DNA of 64,000 bases. It comes from Nonomuraea ceibae (GTDB lineage: Bacteria > Actinomycetota > Actinomycetes > Streptosporangiales > Streptosporangiaceae). Positions 33,531 to 41,732 of the stretch are shown in pieces. Location of the stretch: positions 124,001 to 188,000 of the forward strand of contig NZ_JAHKRO010000002.1 in the NCBI RefSeq assembly GCF_019396325.1, read 5' to 3'. Under the pieces are notes generated by a model. The model had not been told where the DNA came from. It worked only from the letters and a program-made list of their open reading frames with translations, and searched no databases. The translations under genes were made by a program, and so were the position numbers. How positions within the stretch are numbered: position 1 is the first letter of the stretch; every line of letters begins with the position of its first letter.

Positions 33531-34513
33531 GACGGCCTCCCCTCGCCGGTCAGCCCCGCCAGGCCGAAGGCCGCGGGGCCCGCGAGGCGCAGACCGGCGG
33601 GGGTGTGCCAGATCGGGTCGCAGGGGACGGTGACGACGCTGACGCGCAGGCCGTAGCGGATCTGCTCGACCCGCAGCACCTCCTCGGTGCGGGTGTCGAG
33701 CAGCGCGATCACGTCGGGGACCAGGGCCAGCGGCGCGCCGTCCTCGATGACCGCGTGGAACTCGCTGCCCGCCTCGATCCTGGCGAGCCTGCCCAGGTCG
33801 CGACCCAGGCCCTCGATGAGGATGGTCCCGGACGTCTCCGCCACCTTGCCGGTGATGAGCGGCTCGGGGAGGGAGGTCCCGAGCCGCAGCGCGCGGGTGA
33901 CGGAGCCGACGGCCGTGCAGGCGGCGACCTGGCCGCCGCGCAGGATGTACTCGCTGGTGGCGACCTGGCCGCCGAACGCCTCCAGCGAGGCCCTGACCAG
34001 CCGTTCCAGCCAGCGGCCCGTCACGTTCTCGATGACGAGGGTGCGCCCGCGCTCGTCGCACACCACGGCGGGCGTGGGCGGGACGCCGTGCAGCTCCATG
34101 ACCGTCTGGTCCATGCCGGGGAAGGCGCGGCTCATGCCGTCGGCGTCGACCAGCGGCAGCCCGGTGACGGCGGCCCAGGCGACGGCCAGGCAGCCGTTGG
34201 CGCCGCCGATCTCGCTGGCCATGACCGCGCCGACGGGCGCGCCGAACAGCTCCTCGACCTTGGCCCGCAGGTGGACGGGCTCGTTGACGCCGCAGATCCG
34301 CTCCGACATCACCGCCGACGAGCCGGCCGTGCCGACAGGCATGACGAGCGTGTCCGGGGCGAGGTCGCCGGGCCGCACGACGGCGACGGGGCCGTGGTCC
34401 TCCAGCGCCTGCATGGCCGCCGCGCGCGCGATCGCGACGGGGCCGCCGCCGCCCGAGCCGAGCACGGCGCACCCTCTGGCGAACGCGGGCAGCAGCCCGG
34501 TTCCGATGTCCAC
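33527..34513 (-). CDS. DUF917 family protein (divergent copy)
   Basis: A 328-aa paralogue of the 28269-29342 product. AVLGSGGGGPVAIA keeps the glycine run but loses the following Asp-Pro-Tyr. SEIGGANG and PCDPIW are kept. First gene of the minus-strand catabolic run: GTG at 34513 has TACCGT 6 nt before it and no ribosome site, so it is probably leaderless. The pairing with a degenerate hydantoinase mirrors the canonical pair downstream of the permease. Confidence 0.83.
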   Translation of the reverse strand: MDIGTGLLPAFARGCAVLGSGGGGPVAIARAAAMQALEDHGPVAVVRPGDLAPDTLVMPVGTAGSSAVMSERICGVNEPVHLRAKVEELFGAPVGAVMASEIGGANGCLAVAWAAVTGLPLVDADGMSRAFPGMDQTVMELHGVPPTPAVVCDERGRTLVIENVTGRWLERLVRASLEAFGGQVATSEYILRGGQVAACTAVGSVTRALRLGTSLPEPLITGKVAETSGTILIEGLGRDLGRLARIEAGSEFHAVIEDGAPLALVPDVIALLDTRTEEVLRVEQIRYGLRVSVVTVPCDPIWHTPAGLRLAGPAAFGLAGLTGEGRPS

Positions 34514-34519
34514 CTGTTC

Positions 34520-34525
34520 ACGGTA
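34520..34525 (-). promoter_or_regulatory. Candidate -10 (TACCGT) of the DUF917/hydantoinase operon
   Basis: TACCGT on the minus strand ends 6 nt before the GTG at 34513. CAGCA-N6-TGCTG (34539-34554), between this element and the divergent pucR-type promoter, is a possible regulator site. Confidence 0.42.
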
Positions 34526-34572
34526 CGAAATCGCAGGTCAGCAGTGGTGTGCTGGGGGCACCCTTATGGGGC

Positions 34573-34578
34573 TATCGT
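34573..34578 (+). promoter_or_regulatory. Candidate -10 (TATCGT) of the PucR-type regulator gene
   Basis: TATCGT ends 6 nt before the GTG at 34585, which has no ribosome site. Confidence 0.42.
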
Positions 34579-34584
34579 GTGCGG

Positions 34585-35931
34585 GTGGCACACGTACTGG
34601 AGGGTTTGCAGAGATTGGCCGGGCCTGTCCCGGCCGGTCCCTTCTCTGGGGTGCGGCTCGTGGAGGACCTGCGCGAGGTGGCCCGCCTGCCCGCCGGGTC
34701 GATCGCCGTCCTCACCGCCGCCGCCTCCCGCGAGGCGGGCTCCTACCGCCTCGACGTCGCGCTGCGCGACGCCGCCGCCGCCCGCGCCGCCGCGCTGGTG
34801 CTCACCGGGCCGGACCTCGCGGAGGCCGGCCGCAGCGCCGCCATGCTGGCCGAGCGGAGCGGGATCGGGGTGTACGCCGCCGGAGGCGACCTGGCCGCGC
34901 TGGTCGTCGGCCTGGAGCGCGCCGTCGCGGGCGACGCCTCCGACGCCCTGGCCAGGACCGTCACCGCCGTACGCGCCATCCTGCGGGCGGGCGGCACCCC
35001 GGAGCGCATCGCCGAGGCGGCGACCGGGGCCCTCGGCGTCCCGCTCCCCGAGGAGGGCGCCGACGCCCCCGGCGGCCACCTGGGCACGGCGGTGGAGGTC
35101 GTGGCGCGCTTCGCCGAGCTGGCGGCCGCCGCCGGACCGGCCGACGAGCCGGCGGGCAGGTCGCGGGCGCAACTGCTCACCGAGCTGCTGGTCGCGCCGG
35201 AGAAGCAGGCCCAGGAGCTGGCCCCGCGCGCCCGCGCGCTGGGGCTGCCGGTCGACGACTGGCACGTGGTGCTCCGCCTCGAACCGGTGATGGAGGAGGG
35301 CCCGCAACGCTACGCCCTGCTCGACGCGGTGGCGGTCAGGGCGGTCCGGGCGGCCCGCGAGATCGTCGGCCCGGAGTGGAACGGCGCGCTGGCCGGTGAC
35401 GCGCTGGTCGTCGTCCGCTCACTCCCCCGCGACCAGGGCCGGGCCGGCCTGCGCGAGGCCGTCCGCGACGCGGCCCGCCTGCTGGAGCGGGTCCGCCCGG
35501 CGGGCGCCGAGCTGCGCTGCGGCGTGAGCACCGCGCACCGGGGCCTGCTCGGCCTGCGCACCTCGGCCGCCGAGGCGCGCACGGCGCTCAGGCGCAGCCC
35601 GGCCCCGCTCGCCGTGTACGACCTGGCCGGGCTGGACCGCATGCTGGAGGAGTGGTACGCCTCCGACGCCGCCCACCAGGCCGTCAGGGAGCTACTGCAG
35701 CCCATCCTCGACCTCAAGGGCGACCGCCCGGCCCACCTGATCGGCATCCTGCGCGCCTACCTGGACCATCACGGCTCCCCGGCCCGCGCCGCCGAGGAAT
35801 TGCACATGCACCGAAACGCCGTGAGCCGCAACATCCGCCGCATAGAAGCCCTGCTCCACGCGGACCTGGACGATCCCCAGCAAAGGTTGGCGCTCCAGCT
35901 CGCCTGCCGGGCGGCGCGTCCGGCGTTGTGA
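34585..35931 (+). CDS. PucR-family transcriptional regulator
   Basis: A 448-aa regulator. The N-terminal half contains a PucR-like sensory domain (LRLVEDLREVARLPAGS region), the middle a GGDEF-like CdaR segment (ALLDAVAVRAV to LRCGVSTAHRG), and the C-terminus the PucR helix-turn-helix (HGSPARAAEELHMHRNAVSRN). PucR and CdaR proteins control purine and other nitrogen-heterocycle catabolism. It is divergent from the DUF917/hydantoinase operon across 71 bp and is its probable activator. The start was set by the -10 element; GTG at 34579 is an alternative. Confidence 0.88.
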   Translation: MAHVLEGLQRLAGPVPAGPFSGVRLVEDLREVARLPAGSIAVLTAAASREAGSYRLDVALRDAAAARAAALVLTGPDLAEAGRSAAMLAERSGIGVYAAGGDLAALVVGLERAVAGDASDALARTVTAVRAILRAGGTPERIAEAATGALGVPLPEEGADAPGGHLGTAVEVVARFAELAAAAGPADEPAGRSRAQLLTELLVAPEKQAQELAPRARALGLPVDDWHVVLRLEPVMEEGPQRYALLDAVAVRAVRAAREIVGPEWNGALAGDALVVVRSLPRDQGRAGLREAVRDAARLLERVRPAGAELRCGVSTAHRGLLGLRTSAAEARTALRRSPAPLAVYDLAGLDRMLEEWYASDAAHQAVRELLQPILDLKGDRPAHLIGILRAYLDHHGSPARAAEELHMHRNAVSRNIRRIEALLHADLDDPQQRLALQLACRAARPAL

Positions 35932-35985
35932 CAACCGGTACGCTGAAGTCGTCATGCCTGCCGAAAAGGAAGGGCGAGCAGGAGC

Positions 35986-36471
35986 GTGCTGCAGTTCGCC
36001 AAAGGCCTGTACCAGCGTTTCGCCGCCCTGGTCCATGAGCTGACCAAGTTCGGCACCGTCGGTGCCGCCGCCTTCGTGATCGACACGGGCATGTACAACC
36101 TGTTCTTGCTGGCGATCGACCTCGGGCCGATGACGTCCAAGGTGTTCGCCACGGCGATCTCCACCTCGTTCGCCTATCTGGGCAACCGGTTCTGGACGTT
36201 CCGCCACCGCGAGCAGAGCGGGCTGGGGCGCGAATACTTCCTGTTCTTCCTGCTCAACGGCATCGCGCTGCTGTTCGGCGTGCTGGTGATCGGCTTCACC
36301 ACCTACACGCTGCACCTGGACGACCCGGTCAGCGCCAACATCGCCAACATCATCGGCGTCGGCCTGGGCACGCTGTTCCGCTACTGGTCGTACAAGAAGT
36401 GGGTCTTCCTGGAGGCGACCGAGCCGATCCCCGCGGAGCTGCCCGACACGGGGATCAGGCAGGACCGCTGA
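35986..36471 (+). CDS. GtrA family membrane protein
   Basis: A 161-aa protein with four helices and the GtrA blocks HELTKFGTVGAAAFVIDTG, NRFWTFRHR and RYWSYKKWVF. GtrA-like proteins are thought to help move polyprenyl-phosphate-linked sugars across the membrane for surface polysaccharides. GTG at 35986 follows CAGGAGC. It is the gene next to purEK in mycobacteria and streptomycetes; here the catabolic cluster separates them. Convergent with the kinase gene at 1 bp. Confidence 0.9.
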   Translation: MLQFAKGLYQRFAALVHELTKFGTVGAAAFVIDTGMYNLFLLAIDLGPMTSKVFATAISTSFAYLGNRFWTFRHREQSGLGREYFLFFLLNGIALLFGVLVIGFTTYTLHLDDPVSANIANIIGVGLGTLFRYWSYKKWVFLEATEPIPAELPDTGIRQDR

Positions 36472-36472
36472 C

Positions 36473-37750
36473 TCAGGCGGGACCGCTGACGACGCGGTTG
36501 CGGCCGTTGTCCTCGGCCAGCCGCAGGAAGACGGCGAAGGCCGCCGGGCGACGCCGCACCAGCTCCAGCCGGCCGCCGTCGGCGGCGGCCAGCGCGCGGG
36601 CGAGCGTCAGGCCGAGGCCGGTGCCCCCGCCGCCGCTCACGTTGCGCTCGAAGATCTTGGGCGCGATCTCGTCGGAGATGCCGGGCCCCTCGTCGGCCAC
36701 CTCGACCACCACGGAGCTGTCACCACTGGTCGTGGTGACCGTTACGGTGCCGCCGCCGTGGCGCAGGGAGTTCTCCAGCAGGGTCGCGATGACCTGGCCG
36801 AAACCGCCGGTCGTGGCCAGCGCCTTGAGGTCGCGCGAGCCGGCGAGCACGAGCGTGCGGCCCACGCCGCGGAAGACCGGCTGCCACTCGGTCACCTGCT
36901 GGATGAGCACCTCGTCGATGGAGATCGGCTCGGCCTGGGCGTGCCGCTGGCGGCGCGCGGCTGCCAGCAGCTCGTCGATGACCGCCGTGAGGCGCTCGGC
37001 CTGCACGATGGCGGCCTCACCCTCCTCGCGCACCACCTCGGGCTGGTCGGAGGCGGCGACGATCTCCTCCAGGCGCATGGTGAGGCCGGTGAGGGGGGTG
37101 CGGAGCTGGTGGGAGGCGTCGGTGGCGAACTCGCGTTCGCGGGTGAGCAGGTCGGAGATGCGCGTGGCACTGCGGTCGAGCACCTGGGCCACCTGGTCGA
37201 GCTCGGGGATGCCGTAGCGGTGCTTGCTCGGCCGGGCGTCACCCGAGCCGAGCCGTTCGGCGATCTTGGCCAGGTCCTGCAGCGGCAGCGTGAGGCGGCG
37301 TGACTGCACGATGGCCAGGCCCACGGCCACGGCGAGAGCCGCGACGGCCAGCGCCACGATCAGCAGCAGGCGGGCGTAGACGTCCTGCTCGACCTGGGCC
37401 CGGTCGCGGCTCACCCGGACGAAGATGCCGCTGTCGGACTCCGCGTCCTCGGTCATCTGCTCCCCGGACGACGGCTGCGAGCCGACGACCGTGGCCTTGG
37501 GCGGGTTTCCGCGCTCGAATATCTGGATGTAGCGGTCGGGGTATTTCTGCTCCAGCTGCTTGGGGTCGAGCGGGGTCTCTTGGATACGGGCGTATTCGAC
37601 CTCCCCGACCAGACGGGTCGCCTCCGACCTGAGCTGCTGGGCCGCGTCGTCGACGATCAGCCGGCTGACCACGATGCCGAGGGGAACCCCTAGCAGCAGG
37701 ACGGCGATGACCGCCACCACCAGGGTTGAGGTGAGCAGGCGTCGGCGCAT
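36473..37750 (-). CDS. Two-component sensor histidine kinase
   Basis: A 425-aa membrane kinase. Two helices enclose an extracytoplasmic loop of about 100 residues, followed by a HAMP linker (SRRLTLPLQDL), a HisKA domain with phospho-acceptor His214 (DASHQLRTPL) and a HATPase domain (LLENSLRHG, ADEGPGI, GTGLGLTLA). It phosphorylates the response regulator encoded two bases upstream. The stimulus is unknown. The ATG at 37750 was chosen as start of the first helix; a GTG two codons earlier overlaps the regulator stop. Confidence 0.94.
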   Translation of the reverse strand: MRRRLLTSTLVVAVIAVLLLGVPLGIVVSRLIVDDAAQQLRSEATRLVGEVEYARIQETPLDPKQLEQKYPDRYIQIFERGNPPKATVVGSQPSSGEQMTEDAESDSGIFVRVSRDRAQVEQDVYARLLLIVALAVAALAVAVGLAIVQSRRLTLPLQDLAKIAERLGSGDARPSKHRYGIPELDQVAQVLDRSATRISDLLTREREFATDASHQLRTPLTGLTMRLEEIVAASDQPEVVREEGEAAIVQAERLTAVIDELLAAARRQRHAQAEPISIDEVLIQQVTEWQPVFRGVGRTLVLAGSRDLKALATTGGFGQVIATLLENSLRHGGGTVTVTTTSGDSSVVVEVADEGPGISDEIAPKIFERNVSGGGGTGLGLTLARALAAADGGRLELVRRRPAAFAVFLRLAEDNGRNRVVSGPA

Positions 37751-37752
37751 GC

Positions 37753-38421
37753 CTACTCGCGTTCGAAGCGGAAGCCGACTCCCCGGACGGTGGTGATGTA
37801 GCGGGGCTTGGCCGCGTCGTCGCCGAGCTTGCGGCGCAGCCACGAGATGTGCATGTCGAGTGTCTTGGTGGAGCCCCACCAGTTGGTGTCCCATACCTCG
37901 CGCATGATCTGCTCGCGCGTCACCACCTTTCCGGCGTCGCGGACCAGAACCCTGAGCAGGTCGAACTCCTTCGTGGTCAGGTGCAGCTCCTTCTCGCCCA
38001 TCCAGGCGCGGCGGGAGTCGGCGTCGATGCGGACGCCCTGCACGACCGGGGTCTCGGAGGTGCCGCGGCGCAGCAGCGCCCGCACCCGGGCGAGCAGCTC
38101 GGCGAGCCGGAACGGCTTGGTGACGTAGTCGTCGGCGCCGGCGTCGAGGCCGACGACGGTGTCGACCTCGTCGACGCGGGCGGTGAGGATCAGCACCGGG
38201 GTGCCGTGCCCTTCGGCACGGATCCGCCGGGCCACCTCCAGGCCGTCCATCTCGGGCAGGCCAAGGTCGAGAACGATGAGGTCGATGCCCCCCGACAGAG
38301 CCCTCTCCAGGGCCTGCGGGCCGTCGGGGCTCACCTCAACCTGATAGCCCTCGCGGCGCAGGGCGCGCGCGAGCGGCTCGGAAATCGAGGTGTCATCCTC
38401 GGCGAGAAGTACGCAGGTCAT
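37753..38421 (-). CDS. OmpR-family response regulator
   Basis: A 222-aa regulator with a receiver domain (acidic pair Asp9-Asp10, phospho-acceptor Asp52 in IVLDLGLP, Lys in YVTKPF) and a winged-helix DNA-binding domain (LTTKEFDLLRVL, STKTLDMHISWLRRKLG, VRGVGFRFE). ATG at 38421 is 6 nt after TACGAT, so probably leaderless. Three TTGAC direct repeats spaced 11-12 bp lie about 50-80 bp upstream, the arrangement OmpR-type proteins bind, suggesting autoregulation. Confidence 0.95.
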   Translation of the reverse strand: MTCVLLAEDDTSISEPLARALRREGYQVEVSPDGPQALERALSGGIDLIVLDLGLPEMDGLEVARRIRAEGHGTPVLILTARVDEVDTVVGLDAGADDYVTKPFRLAELLARVRALLRRGTSETPVVQGVRIDADSRRAWMGEKELHLTTKEFDLLRVLVRDAGKVVTREQIMREVWDTNWWGSTKTLDMHISWLRRKLGDDAAKPRYITTVRGVGFRFERE

Positions 38422-38427
38422 GGAGCG

Positions 38428-38433
38428 ATCGTA
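38428..38433 (-). promoter_or_regulatory. Candidate -10 (TACGAT) of the response-regulator gene
   Basis: TACGAT on the minus strand ends 6 nt before the ATG at 38421. A 9-bp direct repeat AGCGATCGT (38424-38432 and 38442-38450) overlaps it. Confidence 0.45.
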
Positions 38434-38471
38434 GGACCTTAAGCGATCGTTTCCCGGGCACAGCGCGCGGT

Positions 38472-38500
38472 TTGACTCGTCGTTGACCTATCCATTGACC
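38472..38500. promoter_or_regulatory. Three TTGAC direct repeats upstream of the two-component genes
   Basis: TTGACT at 38472, TTGACC at 38483 and TTGACC at 38495 are spaced 11 and 12 bp, on the same face of the helix, about 40-70 bp upstream of the -10. The 235-bp gap 38422-38655 is AT-rich around here and holds no convincing gene. Confidence 0.45.
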
Positions 38501-38655
38501 TGGGCAAACGCGGCTAAATATCGGTTAGTCATGATTAAATTACCGCGATTGCCGTGGGTAAAAGGGTTACGCCCCCGTGGTTCCCCGCGGCGAAAGTTGG
38601 CGCCAGAAACGCGCGCGCCCGCCGTCGGCGCGGCGGGCGATCGAACGCGGCGGGC

Positions 38656-39141
38656 TCAGTCGTCGACGGACGGCGGCTCGGCGTAGCGGGCCAGGTAGAG
38701 CTGGTCGCCCAGGGTCTGCATCAGGCCGAGCTCGGTTTCGAGGTAGTCGATGTGCTGCTCCTCGTCGGCGAGGATGTCCTCGAAGATCCGCGCCGAGGTG
38801 ATGTCGCCCTTCTCGCGCATGAGCTGGATGGCCGGCCGCAGCCGCTGCACCACCGACAGCTCGACCTCCAGGTCCGCCTGCAACTGCTCGCGGACGGTCT
38901 GCCCGATGTGCAGGGTGCCGAGCCGCTGGTAGTTGGGCAGTCCTTCGAGGAAGAGGATGCGGTCGGTGAGGCGCTCGGCGTGGCGCATCTCGTCGATCGA
39001 CTCTTCGCGGGTGTGCTCGGCGAGCTTGGTGTATCCCCAGTTCTCCTGCATCTTGGCGTGCAGGAAATACTGGTTGATCGCCGTGAGCTCCGCCGTGAGC
39101 TGCTCGTTGAGCAGCTCGATGATCTGCTTGTCGCCCTGCAT
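38656..39141 (-). CDS. bfr: Bacterioferritin
   Basis: A 161-aa ferritin-fold protein. Glu18, Glu51 and His54 of the ferroxidase centre are visible, and Met52 in IDEMRHAE is the haem ligand that defines bacterioferritins. DEEQHIDYLE supplies the distal ligands. A 24-mer would oxidise and store iron. ATG at 39141 follows AAGGGG by 7 nt. It is 16 bp downstream of the ferredoxin gene bfd, with which it shares the iron-box region. Confidence 0.96.
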   Translation of the reverse strand: MQGDKQIIELLNEQLTAELTAINQYFLHAKMQENWGYTKLAEHTREESIDEMRHAERLTDRILFLEGLPNYQRLGTLHIGQTVREQLQADLEVELSVVQRLRPAIQLMREKGDITSARIFEDILADEEQHIDYLETELGLMQTLGDQLYLARYAEPPSVDD

Positions 39142-39157
39142 GAACGGGCCCCTTGTG

Positions 39158-39334
39158 CTATGCGGTGGTCAGTTCCTCAGACCGCTTCAGGATCGCACAG
39201 ATCTTCCGTACGCAAGAGGCACAGTCGCCCCCGGCGCCCGTGGTGTCGCGAACCTGTTTCGCACTCCGCGCGCCCGCGGCGATGCAGTCGTGGACCTCGT
39301 TTTCGGTCACAGCACGACAAACACACACGTACAT
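39158..39334 (-). CDS. bfd: Bacterioferritin-associated ferredoxin (BFD-like [2Fe-2S])
   Basis: A 58-aa protein. Cys4, Cys6, Cys38 and Cys41 give the C-x-C-x31-C-x2-C pattern of BFD [2Fe-2S] ferredoxins. Bfd donates electrons to bacterioferritin haem so stored iron can leave. Start at the ATG 39334, where homology begins; an upstream in-frame extension would run into the iron boxes. Encoded directly before bfr, below three IdeR-like sites, consistent with induction on iron starvation. Confidence 0.93.
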   Translation of the reverse strand: MYVCVCRAVTENEVHDCIAAGARSAKQVRDTTGAGGDCASCVRKICAILKRSEELTTA

Positions 39335-39359
39335 CCGCGGGGAGCCTCTCAGGGGTGGG

Positions 39360-39427
39360 GTAGGTAAGGCACACCTAAGATAGCCCACCGCGGTAAGGCT
39401 TGCCTATGTTAGGTAAGCCACACCTCA
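39360..39427. promoter_or_regulatory. Three tandem IdeR/DtxR iron-box-like sites
   Basis: Against the 19-bp consensus TTAGGTTAGGCTAACCTAA, the sites at 39360-39378, 39389-39407 and 39409-39427 match at about 15, 12 and 14 positions by hand count. The last two start 20 bp apart, two helical turns. They lie just upstream of bfd on the minus strand, and the third overlaps the hydrolase stop codon. Confidence 0.7.
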
Positions 39428-40045
39428 GTGGCCCCGCGTGATCCATTCCTCCAGGTGAGGGGCCTCGGCGCCGATCGAGGTGGAGTCGCCGTGCCCGGTG
39501 TGGACGACGGTCTCGGGCGGCAGCGTCAGCAGGCGGTCGCGGATCGACTCGATGATCGTGCCGAACGACGAGTGCGAACGCCCGGTCGCCCCCGGCCCGC
39601 CCTTGAACAGCGTGTCGCCGCTGAACAGCACGCACAGCTCGGGCGCGTACAGGCAGACCGCGCCGGGCGCGTGCCCCGGCGTGTGGAGGACCTGCAGCGC
39701 GATCCCGCCGGCCTCGATCTTCTCGCCGTCGCCCAGCGGCGTGTACGTGACCTCGTCCCCGTAGACCTGCGACCACAGGACCTGGTCGGCCGGGTGCAGC
39801 CGGATCGGCGCGCCGGTGAGGTCGCTCAGCTCCTTGGCGGCGTTGACGTGGTCGTTGTGCGCGTGGGTGCAGACGATGGCCCGGACCGTGCGGTCGCCGA
39901 CCCGGTCGGCGATGGCCCTGGCGTCGTGGGCGGCGTCGATGACGACGACCTCGCGGGCGTCGCCGACCAGCCAGACGTTGTTGTCGACGTCCCAGGTGCC
40001 GCCGTCGAGCGAGAACGTGCCTGAGGTGATGACCCTGTCGAGCAT
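39425..40045 (-). CDS. MBL-fold hydrolase linked to mycothiol formaldehyde oxidation
   Basis: A 206-aa metallo-beta-lactamase fold protein. The metal sites are THAHNDH, HTPGH, FSGDTLF and HTGHGD. It resembles glyoxalase II and starts immediately after the stop of the dehydrogenase gene (TAGATG). In mycobacteria the same pair occurs (mscR and its downstream hydrolase). It probably hydrolyses the thioester S-formylmycothiol, releasing formate and mycothiol. Function is inferred from the pairing. Confidence 0.9.
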   Translation of the reverse strand: MLDRVITSGTFSLDGGTWDVDNNVWLVGDAREVVVIDAAHDARAIADRVGDRTVRAIVCTHAHNDHVNAAKELSDLTGAPIRLHPADQVLWSQVYGDEVTYTPLGDGEKIEAGGIALQVLHTPGHAPGAVCLYAPELCVLFSGDTLFKGGPGATGRSHSSFGTIIESIRDRLLTLPPETVVHTGHGDSTSIGAEAPHLEEWITRGH

Positions 40046-41140
40046 CTAGAGGATCACCACCGAGCGCAGCACGTCGCCGCGGTGCATCTTGGCGAACGCC
40101 TCCTCGACCTGGTCGAGGCCGATGGTCTCGGTGACGAACCGGTCGAGCGGCAGCCGGTGCTGCAGGAACAGGTCGATGAGCATCGGGAAGTCGCGGCTCG
40201 GCAGGCAGTCGCCGTACCAGGAGGACTTCAGCGCCCCGCCCCGGCCGAACACGTCGAGCAGCGGCAGCTCCAGCGTCATCTCCGGCGTCGGCACGCCGAC
40301 GAGCACCACGGTGCCGGCCAGGTCGCGGGCGTAGAACGCCTGCTTGTAGGTCTCGGGGCGGCCGACCGCCTCGATCACCACGTCGGCGCCGAACCCGCCG
40401 GTCAGGTCGCGGATGGCCTCGACCGGGTCGCTCTCGCGCGAGTTGACCGTGTCGGTGGCGCCGAAGCCGCGCGCCCACTCCAGCTTGCGGTCGTCCACGT
40501 CCACCGCGATGATCTTGGCGGCGCCGGCCAGCGAGGCGCCGAGCACGGCCGCGTCGCCGACCCCGCCGCAGCCGATCACGGCCACGCTGTCGCCGCGGGT
40601 CACGCCGCCGGTGTTGATCGCCGCGCCGATGCCGGCCATCACGCCGCAGCCCAGCAGCCCGGCCACCGACGCGGGCGCCTCGGCGGAGACCTTGGTGCAC
40701 TGCCCGGCGGCCACCAGCGTCTTCTCCAGGAACGCGCCGATGCCCAGCGCGGGGGACAGCTCGGTGCCGTCGGTGAGCGTCATCTTCTGAGCGGCGTTGT
40801 GCGTGTTGAAGCAGTACCACGGCCTTCCGCGCAGGCACGCCCGGCACTGGCCGCACACGGCACGCCAGTTGAGGATCACGAAGTCGCCCGGCTCCAGCCC
40901 GGTGACGCCCTCGCCGACGGCCTCGACCACGCCCGCCGCCTCGTGGCCCAGCAGGAACGGGAAGTCGTCGCTGATGCCGCCCTCCCGGTAGTGGAGGTCG
41001 GTGTGGCAGACGCCGCACGCCTGCACGTTCACCACCGCCTCGCCGGGCCCCGGGTCCGGCACCAGCACCGTTTCGATGGCCACTTCCCGGCCCTTGCCTG
41101 TGGCGATGACGCCCTGCACTTCGTACGGCATGCCAGCCAT
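40046..41140 (-). CDS. mscR: S-(hydroxymethyl)mycothiol dehydrogenase
   Basis: A 364-aa zinc alcohol dehydrogenase. [10 protein letters not shown] and GHEAAG carry catalytic zinc ligands, [15 protein letters not shown] the structural zinc cysteines, and [10 protein letters not shown] the NAD loop. The segment [18 protein letters not shown] is characteristic of the mycothiol-dependent formaldehyde dehydrogenase/nitrosomycothiol reductase. It oxidises the formaldehyde-mycothiol adduct. Formate from this route could feed the formate-dehydrogenase-like enzyme encoded at 42603. No clear ribosome site precedes the ATG at 41140. Confidence 0.93.
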   Translation of the reverse strand: MAGMPYEVQGVIATGKGREVAIETVLVPDPGPGEAVVNVQACGVCHTDLHYREGGISDDFPFLLGHEAAGVVEAVGEGVTGLEPGDFVILNWRAVCGQCRACLRGRPWYCFNTHNAAQKMTLTDGTELSPALGIGAFLEKTLVAAGQCTKVSAEAPASVAGLLGCGVMAGIGAAINTGGVTRGDSVAVIGCGGVGDAAVLGASLAGAAKIIAVDVDDRKLEWARGFGATDTVNSRESDPVEAIRDLTGGFGADVVIEAVGRPETYKQAFYARDLAGTVVLVGVPTPEMTLELPLLDVFGRGGALKSSWYGDCLPSRDFPMLIDLFLQHRLPLDRFVTETIGLDQVEEAFAKMHRGDVLRSVVIL

Positions 41141-41186
41141 CTTGTGTCAGGAGGATGATCTCCGCAAGGGATGCGCGCCCAGGAGA

Positions 41187-41699
41187 CTAGCGCTCGTCGA
41201 CCTCGCCGTCGGAAGCGTCCTCCACCAGGCGGAACAGATCCATGCGGACGTCCTGGATGCGTGGGATGTCGCGCAGCACGATCTGGCCCCGGTCGCCGGC
41301 CGACTCGACGACCAGCGTGCCGCAGCCGAGCAGCCGCTCGGCGAACGTCTGGTCGGAGCTGACCGTGTTGACCTTGGCCATGGGGATCTCGTCCGTCGAC
41401 TTGTTCAGCACGCCGGTGCTGATCGAGAAGCGGTGCGTGGTGAGCACGTAACCGGTGTTCTTCCACTGCAGGTAGGGCACGAACGACCAGATCACCAGCA
41501 GGAGGAGGGCGATGACGCCGACCGCGACGCGGGCGTGGAAGGCGTACTCCCAGGTGCCCGGGATGAAGTACAGCGCCGCGCCCGTGGCCGCGGCGATGAG
41601 CACGAGCGCGACGAAAGGCACGATCAGCCGCTTCCAGTGAGGGTGGAAGGACCGCACGCGCCGCTCACCCTGTGTCAGGTGATGGTCGGGGATGGTCAT
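41187..41699 (-). CDS. PH domain-containing membrane protein
   Basis: A 170-aa protein with two N-terminal helices (about 25-70) and a bacterial PH-like domain in YVLTTHRFSISTGVLNKSTDEIP and the following strands. Function unknown. A gene of this type stands between gtrA and birA in mycobacteria; the same neighbour relation to birA holds here. Located 34 bp after the birA stop on the same strand. Confidence 0.88.
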   Translation of the reverse strand: MTIPDHHLTQGERRVRSFHPHWKRLIVPFVALVLIAAATGAALYFIPGTWEYAFHARVAVGVIALLLLVIWSFVPYLQWKNTGYVLTTHRFSISTGVLNKSTDEIPMAKVNTVSSDQTFAERLLGCGTLVVESAGDRGQIVLRDIPRIQDVRMDLFRLVEDASDGEVDER

Positions 41700-41732
41700 G
41701 CGGACATGCTGCCACCACCCCGCCCCCGGCGG

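Noticed and set aside
38483-38686. Possible 67-codon plus-strand gene in the gap before bfr
   Set aside because: Runs into the end of bfr, has no ribosome site, and its first half is the regulatory repeat array.
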